Origin: Enterobacter genomosp. O | GTDB taxonomy: Bacteria > Pseudomonadota > Gammaproteobacteria > Enterobacterales > Enterobacteriaceae | Reading direction: 5' to 3' | NCBI RefSeq assembly: GCF_001022965.1 | Contig: NZ_LECZ01000026.1 | Location: forward strand, 1 to 64,000 | DNA length: 64,000 bases | In this document: positions 38,519-52,202 of the stretch, piece by piece | Numbering within the stretch: the first letter of the stretch is position 1 | How the letters are laid out: each line of letters starts with the position of its first letter | Position numbers and translations under genes: made by a program | Notes under the pieces: model-generated | What the model saw: only the letters and a program-made list of their open reading frames with translations | Databases searched by the model: none | What the model was told of the DNA's origin: nothing

Positions 38519-39490
38519 TTAGGCAAAAATTGGATCGTTCGCACCGTACAGCGCCTTGATGGTCTCCCGCAACCAGAGGATTTTCGGATTATGGCTGTTC
38601 CGTTTATGCCAGATTAGCGTGAAGGGAACGGTGAGCTTTTCAGCCTGCGCTTCGTCAATGGGAATGGGCAGCGCGATTAGCTTCCGCTGGTGGAGTTGAT
38701 TGTAGTGGTGGCAGTAGTGCGGAGCCGTGGCGATATAGTTATGCCCGGGCTGCGCTGCCATAAACATCGACTGCTCAAAGCCCGGCACGCACATGGCAAT
38801 GTTTCTCTCTCGACCCATCTCCTTTAGCACTTCGTCCAGCGCCCAGGTGTCGCTGCGTTCCCAGAAGATACTGATATGCGGATAGCGCAGGAAGGTTTCG
38901 AGGTTCCATTCATCCTGAAGCGCGGGGTGATCCTCACGCAGATACACGCACGGACGGTCGCTGAACAGGATCTCGTAGTCGATAAACCACGGCAACAGCT
39001 TCAGCAGCTCGCGAGAACGCGGATGCGTTTCGCGTCCGGTAAAGCCCAGATCCACCTCTCCACGCGTAATAGCGTCCAGCGAGTCGTAATCCCAGTGGCG
39101 CATCTTCACCGTAGCCTGTGGATAGCGCTGATTCACCTGCTCCAGCAGGGCATTAAAGCGGATCAGCATCAGCGGCGTTTCGGCGGCCAGCACGAACGTC
39201 AGCCCGCCGGGGGAGTCATGGTGGAATTTATCGAGGATCTGGTTGCCGATTTGCATCCAGTCGGCCAGATCCTGCTCCAGGCTTACCGTCAGCGGCGTCG
39301 GCAGCAACCCTAACGGCGTTTTGACAAACAGCGGGTCGTCGAACCAGTCACGCAGTTTAGCCAGCGATTTACTCACTGCCGACGGTGTCACGTTCATCCG
39401 CTTCGCCGCTTTGGTGACGCTGCGCTCCTGCAGCAAAAGCTGCAGGCAAAGCAACAGGTTAAGATCGAGACTGCTGATGGGCTTCTTCAT
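38519..39490 (-). CDS. yidZ: LysR-family regulator YidZ
   Basis: A 323-residue LysR regulator. The helix-turn-helix spans about residues 8-66 ([39 protein letters not shown]), followed by a two-lobed substrate-binding domain. It matches E. coli YidZ, which has been linked to anaerobic nitric oxide protection. I chose the ATG at 39490 (MKKPISS); the frame runs on to 39547 inside mdtL. It overlaps mdtL by 32 bp, so the two are probably coupled. Confidence 0.92.
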   Translation of the reverse strand: MKKPISSLDLNLLLCLQLLLQERSVTKAAKRMNVTPSAVSKSLAKLRDWFDDPLFVKTPLGLLPTPLTVSLEQDLADWMQIGNQILDKFHHDSPGGLTFVLAAETPLMLIRFNALLEQVNQRYPQATVKMRHWDYDSLDAITRGEVDLGFTGRETHPRSRELLKLLPWFIDYEILFSDRPCVYLREDHPALQDEWNLETFLRYPHISIFWERSDTWALDEVLKEMGRERNIAMCVPGFEQSMFMAAQPGHNYIATAPHYCHHYNQLHQRKLIALPIPIDEAQAEKLTVPFTLIWHKRNSHNPKILWLRETIKALYGANDPIFA

Positions 39491-40634
39491 AATGCGCCGC
39501 GGGCTGAATGGCCATAAGTAAGATGATGCAGAGCATGCTACAGCCAATCAGAATCCCGATCAGCATATTGAGGGCGTTAAGTCCGATAACTGCCGCCAGC
39601 CATATCCACAGGGACGAGCCGCAGACCTGCGCGATACCCAGCGCCGAGCTTGCCACGCCTGCCCGTAGCGAGAACGGACCGAGCGCCTGACTCATCGCTA
39701 CGCCAAAGCCAACCGAGAACCCGGCGCAAATGAGGGTAATCCCCACCAGCATTACCGCATGTGAGCTGGTGGTCGCCAGGATAACGCCTGCGGTGAGGAA
39801 TAAAACCTGTGAGGTCAGCATCAGCGTGCGCTGGCTGAAAATATTTAGCGCAAACGGTGTAGAGAACGAGACTGCCATACTGACCATTGCGGTTAACGCC
39901 ATCACGGTAGAATACTCGCCGCGGTCGAAGCCCATGGTCTCCATTAGTAAAACCGGGGAAACGTTTACATAGGTCAGGATCACCGCCACGCTTAACGTCG
40001 TCACGGCCAGGCGGCTGAGGAAGAAGCGGTTAAGCAGCTTCTCGGCCGGGTGAATCGTTGGGGTATGAGCGGTATTCTGCGAGCCGGGGTGGGTCTCTTT
40101 CAGCACGGCGATCGAAAGGACAAATACCAGCGCGCCCATGGCCGCCATGGTCCAGAACAGGCTCTGCCACGGGAATTTCAGCATGATCAGATAGCCCACG
40201 ACCGGAGCCAGCACCGGGATGATGCAGGTAATGCCGTTCAGCATCGACAGCACCTTAGCGCGACGCTGGGCGCTTAAGGTATCGCGCAAAATCGCAAAGG
40301 CGACGACGTAGCAACCGCCCGCGCCAGTCCCCTGGATAAACCGTCCTGCCAGGAACAGAGTGCTGTTCTCTGCCTGCGAGCAGAGAAGGGATGCCAGGGC
40401 AAAAATGATGGCACCCGTTATGGCGACAGGCTGACGGCCTGCCTTGTCCGCTATTTTTCCGGCAAAAACCATCGACGATGCCATCCCCGCGAGGTAGGCC
40501 GAAAACGCAATGTGCAGCTGCGCTTCGCTGGCACCCAGATCGCGGGCGATGTGCGGTAATCCCACCAGATACATATCAATGCCTGATGGATAAAGCAGAA
40601 CCAGCGCAAAACTACAAAACAGAAAACGAGCCAT
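39459..40634 (-). CDS. mdtL: MFS multidrug efflux transporter MdtL (DHA1 family)
   Basis: A 391-residue drug:H+ antiporter with 12 membrane segments. Motif A is [12 protein letters not shown] after the second helix, and the motif C region reads [12 protein letters not shown]. It follows E. coli MdtL, which gives chloramphenicol resistance when overproduced. A GGGGGA site precedes the ATG. In E. coli tnaB lies upstream; here the next gene is mnmE, 111 bp away. Confidence 0.93.
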   Translation of the reverse strand: MARFLFCSFALVLLYPSGIDMYLVGLPHIARDLGASEAQLHIAFSAYLAGMASSMVFAGKIADKAGRQPVAITGAIIFALASLLCSQAENSTLFLAGRFIQGTGAGGCYVVAFAILRDTLSAQRRAKVLSMLNGITCIIPVLAPVVGYLIMLKFPWQSLFWTMAAMGALVFVLSIAVLKETHPGSQNTAHTPTIHPAEKLLNRFFLSRLAVTTLSVAVILTYVNVSPVLLMETMGFDRGEYSTVMALTAMVSMAVSFSTPFALNIFSQRTLMLTSQVLFLTAGVILATTSSHAVMLVGITLICAGFSVGFGVAMSQALGPFSLRAGVASSALGIAQVCGSSLWIWLAAVIGLNALNMLIGILIGCSMLCIILLMAIQPAAHYEEAHQQSRS

Positions 40635-40702
40635 AAATCCCCCATAGATGCAGGCAAGCAGGATAGGGGGTGACGAGGGATTAGGCGAGTTGCCATTTGG
40701 AC

Positions 40703-40733
40703 AATGGTGATTTCCTGAGAGGAAATCACCATT
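40703..40733. other. Perfect 13-bp hairpin between mnmE and mdtL
   Basis: Arms AATGGTGATTTCC (40703-40715) and GGAAATCACCATT (40721-40733) enclose a five-base loop. It begins 12 bp past the mnmE stop and lies 69 bp before mdtL. No U tract follows on either strand, so it could be an mRNA-end stabiliser or an operator for mdtL. Confidence 0.7.
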
Positions 40734-40745
40734 AATCAGCGGTAG

Positions 40746-42110
40746 TTATTTACCAATGCAGAAGCTTGAGAAGATCCTTCCGAGCAGATCGTCCGACGTA
40801 AACTCCCCGGTGATCTCGCTCAGATTCTGCTGCGCCAGGCGCAGCTCTTCCGCCAGCAGTTCACCCGCCCACGCGCCAATCAGCTGCGCTTTACCCTGGA
40901 CAAGGTGGTTTGCCGCCTCTTCCAGCGCCTGCAGGTGACGACGACGCGCCAGGAAGCCGCCTTCCATGCTGGTATCAAAACCCATGCTCTGTTTGAGGTG
41001 GTTGCGCAGGTCGTCCACGCCCTCACCGGTACGCGCCGACAGGCGAATAAGTGAGTGACCATTCACATCGCTGATGCCCAGCGTTTCGCCCGTCACGTCT
41101 GCTTTGTTACGCACTACGGTGATTGGCAGCTTAGCCGGCAGTCGGGCGATAAAGTCCGGCCAGATGTCAGCCGGGTTAACGGCGTCGGTGGTGGTGCCGT
41201 CCACCATAAACAGCACGCGGTCAGCCTGCTCGATTTCCTGCCAGGCGCGCTCGATACCGATGCGTTCAACTTCGTCGCTGGCATCGCGCAGACCGGCGGT
41301 ATCGATGATGTGTAGCGGCATCCCGTCGATATGAATATGCTCGCGCAGCACGTCGCGGGTGGTTCCGGCGATATCCGTCACGATTGCCGCTTCACGGCCC
41401 GCCAGGGCGTTCAGCAGGCTCGATTTCCCGGCGTTAGGACGTCCGGCAATCACTACCTTCATCCCTTCACGCAGCAGGCTGCCCTGGCGCGCTTCGGCGC
41501 GAACGGCGTCGAGATCGCTCATCACCTGGTTGAGCTGGGCTTCGATTTTGCCGTCAGAGAGGAAGTCGATCTCCTCGTCCGGGAAGTCGATAGCCGCTTC
41601 GACGTAGATTCGAAGGTGAGTGAGTGCTTCCACAAGATGATTCACGCGCGCGGAGAATGCCCCCTGCAGTGAGTTCAGGGCGGAGCGGGCCGCCTGCTCT
41701 GAACTGGCGTCGATCAGGTCAGCAATCGCCTCGGCCTGTGCCAGGTCAAGTTTGTCGTTGAGGAAGGCACGCTCGGAGAACTCGCCCGGCTTTGCAATGC
41801 GCAGGCCCGGCAGGGTCAGAATACGTTTTAACAGCAGGTCGAGAATGACCGGGCCGCCGTGGCCCTGCAGCTCCAGCACGTCTTCGCCGGTAAAGGAGTT
41901 CGGGCCGGGGAACCACAGCGCAATGCCCTGGTCCAGCGGCGTGCCGTCGGTATCTTTAAACGGCAGGTAATCAGCGTAGCGCGGCTTTGGCAGCTTACCC
42001 AGCACCGCTTCAGCAACCTCGCGCGCCTTCAGGCCGGAGATACGCAGAATGCCTACACCACCGCGTCCCGGTGGGGTTGCCTGGGCGACGATAGTGTCGT
42101 TATGGCTCAT
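40746..42110 (-). CDS. mnmE: tRNA modification GTPase MnmE
   Basis: A 454-residue GTPase, partner of MnmG in making cmnm5U34. N-terminal folate-binding domain ([22 protein letters not shown]), helical domain, then the inserted G domain with G1 [10 protein letters not shown]3 DTAGLRD and G4 NKAD. The C-terminal FCIGK carries the conserved Cys451. Same length as E. coli MnmE. It follows yidC across a terminator, so it has its own promoter or depends on read-through. Confidence 0.97.
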   Translation of the reverse strand: MSHNDTIVAQATPPGRGGVGILRISGLKAREVAEAVLGKLPKPRYADYLPFKDTDGTPLDQGIALWFPGPNSFTGEDVLELQGHGGPVILDLLLKRILTLPGLRIAKPGEFSERAFLNDKLDLAQAEAIADLIDASSEQAARSALNSLQGAFSARVNHLVEALTHLRIYVEAAIDFPDEEIDFLSDGKIEAQLNQVMSDLDAVRAEARQGSLLREGMKVVIAGRPNAGKSSLLNALAGREAAIVTDIAGTTRDVLREHIHIDGMPLHIIDTAGLRDASDEVERIGIERAWQEIEQADRVLFMVDGTTTDAVNPADIWPDFIARLPAKLPITVVRNKADVTGETLGISDVNGHSLIRLSARTGEGVDDLRNHLKQSMGFDTSMEGGFLARRRHLQALEEAANHLVQGKAQLIGAWAGELLAEELRLAQQNLSEITGEFTSDDLLGRIFSSFCIGK

Positions 42111-42132
42111 GGTTGGTCTCGTTCAATACAAA

Positions 42133-42160
42133 TAAAAAAGGCGGTCAATCGACCGCCCTT
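42133..42160 (-). terminator. Rho-independent terminator between yidC and mnmE
   Basis: On the minus strand: GGCGGTC - GATT - GACCGCC followed by TTTTTTATTTG. It can also fold on the plus strand with a weaker tail. It would end the rpmH-rnpA-yidD-yidC transcript. Confidence 0.85.
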
Positions 42161-42182
42161 ATTTTAGCGTTAACTTACCGAA

Positions 42183-43826
42183 TCAGGACTTTTTCTTTTC
42201 GCGGCTATGCAGGCCACGTTTTTCCAGACCACGGTAAATCAGCTGCTGCTGGATGATGGTCACCAGGTTGCTGACGATATAGTACAGCACCAGACCTGAC
42301 GGGAACCACAGGAAGAACACGGTGAAGATGACCGGCATAAAGGTCATGATCTTCTGCTGCATCGGGTCGGTCACGGTGGTTGGCGACATCTTCTGGATGA
42401 AGAACATCGTCACGCCCATCAGGATCGGCAGGATGTAGTACGGGTCCTGTGCAGACAGGTCATGGATCCACAGTGCGAACGGCGCATGGCGCAGTTCAAC
42501 GGAGCCCATCAGCATGTAGTACAGCGCAAGGAAGATTGGCATCTGAATCAGCAGCGGGAAGCAGCCACCCAGTGGGTTCACTTTCTCTGCTTTATACAGG
42601 GCCATCATTTCCTGGCTCTGACGCTGTTTGTCATCGCCCAGACGCTCACGCATCGCCGCAATCTTCGGCTGCAGCATACGCATCTTCGCCATGGAGGTGT
42701 ACTGCGCTTTAGTCAGCGGGTACATGATGCCACGTACGATGAAGGTGATAACGATGATGGAGAAGCCCCAGTTACCCAGGAAGCTGTGGATGAACTTCAG
42801 CAGCTTAAACAGCGGCTGAGAGATGAACCACAACCAACCGTAATCGACGGTCAGATCCAGGTGCGGCGCAACAGCGGCCATTTTGTCCTGAATTTCCGGG
42901 CCGACCCACAGGGTGCTTGCCATCTTACCGGTTTGACCCGGCTGAACCAGAACCGGCTGAGATTTGTAGCCGATGGCTGCAAGACCGTTACCCAGGTTCG
43001 CGGTATAGAAGTTGTTGGTACCGTCGTTATTTGGCACCCACGCAGTGGCGAAATACTGCTGCAGCATTGCCACCCAACCGCCTTTAGCGCTGACGTTCAG
43101 GTTTTCGTTATCGGCAATGGTGTCGAATTTGTATTTCTCATACTTCGCGTCAGGCGTGGAGTACGCCGCGCCACGGAAGGTATGCAGCGCAAAGTTGCTG
43201 CTTCCGGTGTCACGGTGAGACGGCAGATTGATGGACTGCTTCAGCTGGCCAAAGGTCGACAGTTCCAGCGGTTTCGCACTGGCGTTCTGTACGTTATAGC
43301 CCACGTTCACCGCATACTCACCGCGTTTCAGGGTGAAGGTTTTGGTGAAGGTGTTGCCTGCGGCGTCAGTGTAAGTCATCGGAATAACGAGTTCGTTCTG
43401 ACCATCAGCCAGCACAAAGGTGTCGTTCTCGACGTTATACAGTGGACGCGCACCGTTAGCCGGGTTATCCGGGCCATCACGACCGGTCAGGCCGCTTTGC
43501 GCCTGGTAGATAAACTCAGGCGTGGTTTCCAGTAACTGGAACGGTTCGGAAGACTTCAGCTCTTTCGGGTAGGTCAACAGCAGTGCCTGCTCAACATCAC
43601 CACCACGGGTGTTGATTGTCAGCTCAAGCACATCGGTCTTAACCGTAATCTGTTTCCCCTGGCCACTGGCCGGTACGCCCTGGTCGGCGGCGCTACCCGC
43701 TGCGGTGGTCGTAGTCTGCGTGGTCTGCTGCTGGGGTTGAGGATTTTTATCCTGCTCCCATGCCTGCCAGATCATGAAAGACACGAACAACAAAGCGATG
43801 ATAAGAAGATTGCGTTGCGAATCCAT
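42183..43826 (-). CDS. yidC: Membrane protein insertase YidC
   Basis: A 547-residue inner-membrane insertase (Oxa1 family). An N-terminal membrane anchor (about residues 5-22) is followed by a large periplasmic beta domain (about 60-340) and five further helices in the C-terminal core, including [21 protein letters not shown]. The positively charged tail ([16 protein letters not shown]) contacts ribosomes. It inserts F0 subunit c and other proteins, alone or with SecYEG. It is 2 bp from yidD. Confidence 0.97.
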   Translation of the reverse strand: MDSQRNLLIIALLFVSFMIWQAWEQDKNPQPQQQTTQTTTTAAGSAADQGVPASGQGKQITVKTDVLELTINTRGGDVEQALLLTYPKELKSSEPFQLLETTPEFIYQAQSGLTGRDGPDNPANGARPLYNVENDTFVLADGQNELVIPMTYTDAAGNTFTKTFTLKRGEYAVNVGYNVQNASAKPLELSTFGQLKQSINLPSHRDTGSSNFALHTFRGAAYSTPDAKYEKYKFDTIADNENLNVSAKGGWVAMLQQYFATAWVPNNDGTNNFYTANLGNGLAAIGYKSQPVLVQPGQTGKMASTLWVGPEIQDKMAAVAPHLDLTVDYGWLWFISQPLFKLLKFIHSFLGNWGFSIIVITFIVRGIMYPLTKAQYTSMAKMRMLQPKIAAMRERLGDDKQRQSQEMMALYKAEKVNPLGGCFPLLIQMPIFLALYYMLMGSVELRHAPFALWIHDLSAQDPYYILPILMGVTMFFIQKMSPTTVTDPMQQKIMTFMPVIFTVFFLWFPSGLVLYYIVSNLVTIIQQQLIYRGLEKRGLHSREKKKS

Positions 43827-43828
43827 CG

Positions 43829-44086
43829 TTAGTGTTCTCTGGTATCAAAGGGTCCTGGGGGGACGGGGTCGTCTCCACCGGGGTGTAAAGGGTGGCATTT
43901 TAATACGCGTTTCACCGTCAACCAACTGCCTTTTATCACTCCAAACCTGCGCAATGCCTCAATTCCGTAGCTTGAGCATGTTGGTGTGAAACGGCAGTGC
44001 GGCCCGAGTAGCGGACTAATCAGGCGTTGATAGACCCGAATGAGGGCTATCAGGACCCGTGAGCCAGGCGACAGTGGCGGCGCCAT
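43829..44086 (-). CDS. yidD: Membrane protein insertion efficiency factor YidD
   Basis: An 85-residue protein with an amphipathic N-terminus and three conserved cysteines in the family core ([32 protein letters not shown]). It helps YidC-dependent insertion in E. coli. The gene overlaps rnpA by 37 bp in a different frame, as in most bacteria. Confidence 0.93.
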
Positions 44087-44409
44087 AATTTTTCCAACGC
44101 TTCCGAGAGAGCACGGTTATCGAGGTCGGCAACCCCTTTTTTAGCCACCACCACGAAATCCATAGAAGGCAGTTCGTGCTGACGTAAACGGAAGCTTTCA
44201 CGCGTCAGACGTTTAATCCGATTGCGTTCATGCGCACGCTTAACATTTTTCTTGGCGACTGTGAGACCGATGCGGGGATGCCCCAGCGAATTTTGGCGGC
44301 CGAGGATGGTGATTTGCGGCGTGCCAGCCCGTAATGGCTGCTGGAAGACGAAAGTGAAATGAGCGGGAGTTAACAAACGTAACTCCCTGGGAAATGCTAG
44401 CTTAACCAC
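44050..44409 (-). CDS. rnpA: Ribonuclease P protein component
   Basis: A 119-residue basic protein that binds RNase P RNA. The RNR motif is complete as [17 protein letters not shown]. It starts at GTG, as in E. coli, 16 bp past the rpmH stop. The next ATG would remove the conserved N-terminus. The 3' end overlaps yidD. Confidence 0.96.
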
Positions 44410-44425
44410 TCAGGGGTTAGCTTTA

Positions 44426-44578
<153 letters not shown>

Positions 44579-44667
44579 CTAAACTTGAATAAATTCACTG
44601 ACTTTTGCGTATACCCGAACGAGTTTCGAACGACTAACGCCTCAGCGTGGGTGATTAAAGAGGCCGG

Positions 44668-44696
44668 ATTGTAATAATTGTACACTCCGGAGTCAA
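44668..44696 (-). promoter_or_regulatory. Probable rpmH promoter
   Basis: On the minus strand TTGACT (44691-44696) and TACAAT (44668-44673) with a 17-bp spacer, about 100 bp before rpmH. A palindromic CTCCGGAG lies in the spacer. Confidence 0.75.
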
Positions 44697-45203
44697 TTCT
44701 CTTTCCTTATTTCCCGCGTATTTCCGCACGTTTTCGCGTGGAAAATGAGCAACGGACGACGCAGGAAGATGAGCATCACGCGCCGGGTCGAGGATTATAC
44801 GGCCTCGCCAACAAAGCGCAAGGATCGTCCCGGATCTTCGTTAGATCATTTAAGCAATAAATTGTCTGTGCTCATTAATTTTTCCAATATGCGGACTAAA
44901 TCGCGGGGCACTCGCGCCAGGATCGTTTACACTTACCCGGTTCCGGATCTTCCTGTGGATAAATCGGGAAGAATCTGTGAGAAACAGAAGATCTCTGGCT
45001 CAGTTTAGGCTATGATCCGCGGTCCCGATCGGGATCCAGCGATCCAGGCCGGGCATAAACACAACATCGTTCAGATTGTATCAACGATGGCGTGTATAAC
45101 CGCAGATAGCGGTTCGCACATCCCCCTCTTTGGGTCATGTCGATGTGCGCCAACAATCATGAATATTCAATAGTTTTCTTTTATTGTTCGAGTGGAGTCC
45201 GCC
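44697..45203. promoter_or_regulatory. rpmH-dnaA intergenic region with dnaA promoter and DnaA box
   Basis: No gene is seen. A perfect DnaA box (TTATCCACA on the minus strand) lies at 44954-44962, the autoregulatory site of dnaA. A -10-like TATGAT at 45011-45016 fits the E. coli dnaA2p position. GATC sites are frequent around it, so Dam/SeqA control is likely. A 6-bp inverted repeat (ACCGC...GCGGT, near 45099-45114) follows in the leader. A short frame across 44745-45008 is not a gene. Confidence 0.85.
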
Positions 45204-46598
45204 GTGTCACTTTCGCTTTGGCAGCAGTGTCTTGCCCGATTGCAGGATGAGTTACCAGCCACAGAATTCAGTATGTGGATCCGCCCGTTGCAGGCGGAAC
45301 TGAGCGATAACACGCTGGCTTTGTATGCGCCAAACCGTTTTGTGCTCGATTGGGTAAGGGACAAATACCTTAATAACATCAATGGACTGCTGAACGATTT
45401 CTGTGGGACAGACGCCCCGCAGCTGCGCTTTGAAGTGGGCACAAAGCCGGTCACCCAAACCGTACGTGAAACCGTGAACGTGGCTGCGCCTGCCCAGGCC
45501 GCACCCGCGCCGGCTCCTCGCGTCGCACCCGCTCGTCAGGGCTGGGATAATGTCCCTGCACCGGCTGAGCCAACCTACCGCTCTAACGTTAACGTGAAAC
45601 ACACGTTCGATAACTTCGTTGAAGGTAAGTCGAACCAGCTGGCGCGCGCGGCGGCTCGCCAGGTTGCTGATAACCCCGGTGGGGCCTATAACCCGCTGTT
45701 CCTTTATGGCGGCACGGGTCTGGGTAAAACACACCTGCTGCATGCGGTGGGTAACGGCATTATGGCGCGCAAGCCCAATGCCAAAGTGGTGTATATGCAC
45801 TCCGAGCGCTTCGTTCAGGACATGGTAAAAGCCCTGCAAAACAATGCGATCGAAGAGTTTAAACGCTACTATCGTTCCGTTGACGCCCTGCTGATCGATG
45901 ACATTCAGTTCTTTGCCAATAAAGAACGATCGCAGGAAGAGTTTTTCCACACCTTCAATGCGCTGCTGGAAGGCAATCAGCAGATCATTTTGACCTCGGA
46001 TCGTTATCCAAAAGAGATCAACGGCGTTGAAGATCGTCTGAAATCCCGCTTCGGCTGGGGCCTGACCGTGGCGATCGAGCCACCGGAGCTGGAAACCCGC
46101 GTTGCGATCCTGATGAAGAAAGCCGATGAAAACGACATTCGCCTGCCGGGTGAAGTGGCGTTCTTCATTGCCAAGCGTCTGCGCTCCAACGTGCGTGAGC
46201 TCGAAGGGGCACTGAACCGCGTTATCGCCAATGCCAACTTTACCGGTCGTGCGATCACCATCGATTTTGTACGTGAAGCGCTGCGTGATTTGCTGGCATT
46301 GCAGGAAAAACTGGTCACTATCGACAATATTCAAAAGACGGTGGCTGAGTACTACAAGATCAAAGTGGCAGATTTACTGTCTAAACGTCGTTCCCGCTCG
46401 GTGGCGCGCCCGCGTCAGATGGCGATGGCGCTGGCAAAGGAGTTAACCAACCACAGTCTGCCGGAAATCGGGGACGCGTTTGGTGGCCGTGACCATACGA
46501 CCGTGCTGCACGCCTGTCGCAAGATTGAGCAGTTACGCGAAGAAAGCCACGACATAAAAGAAGATTTTTCCAATCTAATCAGAACATTATCATCGTGA
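45204..46598 (+). CDS. dnaA: Chromosomal replication initiator DnaA
   Basis: A 464-residue AAA+ initiator that binds the boxes in oriC and opens the duplex. Domain I (residues 1-85) binds DnaB and DiaA; a Pro/Ala-rich linker (about 90-125) is a little shorter than in E. coli. Domain III has Walker [10 protein letters not shown] and Walker B LLIDDIQF; domain IV has [11 protein letters not shown]. Start is GTG at 45204, six bases after GGAG; a GTG four codons upstream is rejected. It heads dnaA-dnaN-recF-gyrB, about 29 kb from oriC. Confidence 0.97.
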   Translation: MSLSLWQQCLARLQDELPATEFSMWIRPLQAELSDNTLALYAPNRFVLDWVRDKYLNNINGLLNDFCGTDAPQLRFEVGTKPVTQTVRETVNVAAPAQAAPAPAPRVAPARQGWDNVPAPAEPTYRSNVNVKHTFDNFVEGKSNQLARAAARQVADNPGGAYNPLFLYGGTGLGKTHLLHAVGNGIMARKPNAKVVYMHSERFVQDMVKALQNNAIEEFKRYYRSVDALLIDDIQFFANKERSQEEFFHTFNALLEGNQQIILTSDRYPKEINGVEDRLKSRFGWGLTVAIEPPELETRVAILMKKADENDIRLPGEVAFFIAKRLRSNVRELEGALNRVIANANFTGRAITIDFVREALRDLLALQEKLVTIDNIQKTVAEYYKIKVADLLSKRRSRSVARPRQMAMALAKELTNHSLPEIGDAFGGRDHTTVLHACRKIEQLREESHDIKEDFSNLIRTLSS

Positions 46599-46602
46599 CG
46601 CT

Positions 46603-47703
46603 ATGAAATTTACCGTTGAACGTGAACATTTATTAAAACCGCTGCAACAGGTGAGTGGCCCATTAGGTGGCCGCCCAACGCTGCCTATTCTCGGAAACCT
46701 GCTGCTTCAGGTCGCGGACGGTACGCTGTCGCTGACCGGTACAGATCTGGAAATGGAAATGATCGCGCGCGTTACGCTGACTCAGCCGCACGACGCAGGC
46801 GCGACCACGGTTCCGGCACGTAAATTCTTTGATATCTGCCGTGGGCTGCCGGAAGGCGCCGAGATCGCCGTGCAGCTGGAAGGCGACCGTATGCTGGTGC
46901 GCTCTGGCCGCAGCCGTTTCTCGCTCTCCACGCTGCCCGCTGCCGACTTCCCGAACCTGGACGACTGGCAGAGCGAAGTTGAATTCACCCTGCCGCAGGC
47001 GACGATGAAGCGTCTGATTGAAGCCACGCAGTTTTCCATGGCGCATCAGGACGTTCGTTACTATTTAAACGGCATGCTGTTCGAAACCGAAGGTGAAGAG
47101 CTGCGTACCGTGGCAACCGACGGCCACCGTCTGGCGGTCTGTTCAATGCCGATTGGCGACTCGCTGCCAAACCATTCGGTGATCGTGCCGCGTAAAGGGG
47201 TGATTGAGCTGATGCGTATGCTCGACGGTGGCGACACGCCGCTGCGCGTGCAGATCGGCAGCAACAACATCCGCGCACACGTGGGCGATTTTGTCTTCAC
47301 ATCGAAGCTGGTTGACGGTCGTTTCCCGGATTATCGCCGCGTATTGCCGAAGAACCCGGACAAAACGCTGGAAGCAGGCTGCGATAGCCTCAAGCAGGCC
47401 TTTGCCCGTGCCGCGATCCTCTCCAACGAGAAATTCCGCGGTGTGCGCCTGTACGTGAGTGAAAACCAGATCAAAATCACCGCCAACAACCCGGAGCAGG
47501 AAGAGGCAGAAGAAATTCTGGACGTCACCTACGCCGGAACCGAGATGGAAATCGGCTTTAACGTCAGCTACGTGCTGGATGTGCTGAATGCGCTGAAGTG
47601 CGAGAACGTGCGTATCCTGCTGACCGACTCCGTTTCAAGCGTACAGATTGAAGATGCCGCATCACAGTCGGCTGCCTATGTTGTCATGCCAATGAGACTG
47701 TAA
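46603..47703 (+). CDS. dnaN: DNA polymerase III beta sliding clamp
   Basis: A 366-residue clamp of three similar domains that dimerises around DNA and tethers polymerases. The C-terminal MPMRL forms part of the protein-binding pocket. Same length as E. coli beta. It starts 4 bp after dnaA, and its stop overlaps the recF start by one base. Confidence 0.98.
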   Translation: MKFTVEREHLLKPLQQVSGPLGGRPTLPILGNLLLQVADGTLSLTGTDLEMEMIARVTLTQPHDAGATTVPARKFFDICRGLPEGAEIAVQLEGDRMLVRSGRSRFSLSTLPAADFPNLDDWQSEVEFTLPQATMKRLIEATQFSMAHQDVRYYLNGMLFETEGEELRTVATDGHRLAVCSMPIGDSLPNHSVIVPRKGVIELMRMLDGGDTPLRVQIGSNNIRAHVGDFVFTSKLVDGRFPDYRRVLPKNPDKTLEAGCDSLKQAFARAAILSNEKFRGVRLYVSENQIKITANNPEQEEAEEILDVTYAGTEMEIGFNVSYVLDVLNALKCENVRILLTDSVSSVQIEDAASQSAAYVVMPMRL

Positions 47704-48776
47704 TGTCGCTCACCCGTCTGTTGATCCGCGACTTTCGCAATATCGAAAGCGCGGATCTCGCTTTATCCCCCGGCTTTAACTTCCTGGTTGGCGCAAACGG
47801 CAGCGGCAAAACCAGCGTGCTTGAGGCCATCTACACGCTCGGCCACGGTCGGGCGTTTCGCAGTTTGCAGATTGGTCGCGTCATTCGCCACGAACAGGAA
47901 TCATTTGTTCTGCACGGGCGTTTGCAGGGGACGGAGCGGGAAACCGCCATCGGCCTGACCAAAGACAAGCAGGGCGACAGCAAGGTGCGCATCGACGGTA
48001 CCGACGGTCACAAAGTGGCCGAGCTGGCATTACTGATGCCGATGCAGCTGATTACGCCAGAGGGGTTTACTTTACTCAACGGCGGCCCCAAATACAGAAG
48101 AGCGTTCCTCGACTGGGGTTGCTTTCACAACGAAGCCGGTTTCTTTAACGCCTGGAGCAACCTGAAGCGCCTGCTCAAGCAGCGTAACGCCGCGTTGCGC
48201 CAGGTGACGCGTTACGCCCAGCTGCGTCCGTGGGATATGGAACTCATTCCTCTTGCGGAACAAATCAGCCGCTGGCGTGCCGAATACAGCGCGGGTATTG
48301 CCGAAGACATGGCCGATACCTGCAAACAGTTTTTACCCGAATTCTCTCTCACCTTCTCCTTCCAGCGCGGCTGGGAGAAAGAGACGGATTATGCCGAGGT
48401 GTTAGAGAGAAACTTCGAGCGCGACCGCATGTTGACCTATACCGCGCACGGTCCGCACAAGGCGGATTTCCGCATTCGTGCCGACGGTGCGCCGGTGGAA
48501 GATACGCTGTCGCGCGGGCAGCTCAAGCTCCTGATGTGCGCGCTGCGCCTGGCGCAGGGGGAGTTTCTCACCCGCGAGAGCGGGCGACGCTGCCTGTACC
48601 TGATAGATGATTTTGCCTCGGAACTTGACGACGCGCGGCGCGGGCTGCTTGCCAGCCGCTTAAAAGCCACGCAGTCGCAGGTTTTCGTCAGCGCCATTAG
48701 CGCTGAACACGTTATGGACATGTCGGACGAAAATTCGAAGATGTTTACCGTGGAAAAGGGTAAAATAACGGATTAA
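47703..48776 (+). CDS. recF: DNA repair ATPase RecF
   Basis: A 357-residue SMC-like ATPase that helps load RecA at gaps with RecOR. Walker A is GANGSGKT (30-37), the signature is LSRGQLKLL, and Walker B is [11 protein letters not shown]. Same length as E. coli RecF. It starts within the dnaN stop (TAATG) and is followed 28 bp later by gyrB. Confidence 0.97.
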   Translation: MSLTRLLIRDFRNIESADLALSPGFNFLVGANGSGKTSVLEAIYTLGHGRAFRSLQIGRVIRHEQESFVLHGRLQGTERETAIGLTKDKQGDSKVRIDGTDGHKVAELALLMPMQLITPEGFTLLNGGPKYRRAFLDWGCFHNEAGFFNAWSNLKRLLKQRNAALRQVTRYAQLRPWDMELIPLAEQISRWRAEYSAGIAEDMADTCKQFLPEFSLTFSFQRGWEKETDYAEVLERNFERDRMLTYTAHGPHKADFRIRADGAPVEDTLSRGQLKLLMCALRLAQGEFLTRESGRRCLYLIDDFASELDDARRGLLASRLKATQSQVFVSAISAEHVMDMSDENSKMFTVEKGKITD

Positions 48777-48786
48777 CCCAAGTTGA

Positions 48787-51216
<2,430 letters not shown>

Positions 51217-51238
51217 TGTCGTTTCACTGCAAAACACA

Positions 51239-51265
51239 GGCCGCGCTTTTAGCGCGGCTTTTTTG
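51239..51265 (+). terminator. Rho-independent terminator after gyrB
   Basis: Stem GCCGCGCT / AGCGCGGC with a TTT-type loop and six T residues. The stop codon and last codons of the opposing LysR gene lie inside it. Confidence 0.93.
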
Positions 51266-52184
51266 TGGACGCAGGCATATCCAGTGACAGCATTGACGGT
51301 AAACGGCTGGCGAGCGTATCGACGGCAATCCTGACTCTCAGCGGCAGATGCGGCGTCTGCCGCCAGACCGCATGAACGTCGAAGCGCACATCCGGCGCCT
51401 GCTTTAGCAGCGGGACAAGTTTTCCCTGATGGATCTCTCTGCTGGCCATCCAGCAGGGCAACCATGCAATGCCGTGTCCGGCCAGCGCCGCGTCGCAGAT
51501 CGCCTGCAAATCATCCATATTGAGCGATGAGCGGGGAGTAAAGGTGTGCGACGCCCCTTCGGAATCCATCAGCTGCCAGGACAACACTCTGCCTGCGCTC
51601 AAATAGTTAATGGCCGTATGGTGGGGTAAATCAGTAACGGTTTCTGGCTGACCTCTTTTCTGCAGATAATCCGGCGCGGCGCACAGCACCATGCGGTGCT
51701 CCCCCAGCCTTCTGGCGACCAGAACGCTGCTGTCCTGAAGCGTGCCGTTACGCACCGCCATATCAAACCCTTCCTCGACGAGATCCACCACGCGGTCGCT
51801 GAATGACATCTCCAGTTCAAGGCCGGGATGTTCCTGCGCCAGTTCTATCAGCAGCGGGGCGACACACTGGCGACCAAACAGCACCGGCATGGCAACGCGC
51901 AGGCGGCCGCTGACCTGCTGTTTGCCTGTTTCAAGCAGCGACTCAGCGCCCCGAATCTCCTCCAGCGCGCGCTGGCAGCGCTCATAAAAAAGCGCGCCGT
52001 TATCGGTCAGGCTCTGGCTGCGGGTGGTGCGTTGAAACAGGCGTACCCCCAGCCGCTGCTCAAGGCGAGCGATGCTTTTTCCTACCGCCGAGCGTGACAA
52101 ATGCAGACGAATGGCGGCCTGAGCAAAACTTCCCGCCTCAACGGCGGCCACAAATACGGGAATATCCTTCAGCGTATCGGTCAT
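51249..52184 (-). CDS. LysR-family regulator (accessory, next to gyrB)
   Basis: A 311-residue LysR regulator of the CrgA/DmlR-like group. Helix-turn-helix at about residues 5-63 (DIPVFVAAVEAGSFAQAAIRLHLSRSAVGKSIARLEQRL), then the co-inducer domain with GRLRVAMPVLFGR. It is divergent from the oxidoreductase at 52295 across 110 bp with paired inverted repeats, so it probably controls that gene and itself. Its final codons (Lys-Pro-Arg-stop) are encoded by the gyrB terminator. I recall no equivalent at this place in E. coli K-12. The inducer is unknown. Confidence 0.88.
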   Translation of the reverse strand: MTDTLKDIPVFVAAVEAGSFAQAAIRLHLSRSAVGKSIARLEQRLGVRLFQRTTRSQSLTDNGALFYERCQRALEEIRGAESLLETGKQQVSGRLRVAMPVLFGRQCVAPLLIELAQEHPGLELEMSFSDRVVDLVEEGFDMAVRNGTLQDSSVLVARRLGEHRMVLCAAPDYLQKRGQPETVTDLPHHTAINYLSAGRVLSWQLMDSEGASHTFTPRSSLNMDDLQAICDAALAGHGIAWLPCWMASREIHQGKLVPLLKQAPDVRFDVHAVWRQTPHLPLRVRIAVDTLASRLPSMLSLDMPASTKKPR

Positions 52185-52202
52185 GGATTGTATCTATTAT
52201 GG

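Noticed and set aside
40451..40732. A 93-residue frame on the minus strand starting in the mnmE-mdtL hairpin, considered as a leader peptide
   Set aside because: It runs far into mdtL in another frame, lacks a ribosome site and has no tnaC-like residues.
42462..43535. A 357-residue frame opposite yidC, with similar ones opposite dnaA (45252-46334), dgoT (58337-59386) and glmS (28442-29353)
   Set aside because: Each lies wholly opposite a well-conserved gene and shows arginine/histidine-rich sequence typical of antisense frames.
44745..45008. An 87-residue frame between rpmH and dnaA
   Set aside because: It crosses the DnaA box and dnaA promoter region and has no protein-like conservation that I can recognise.
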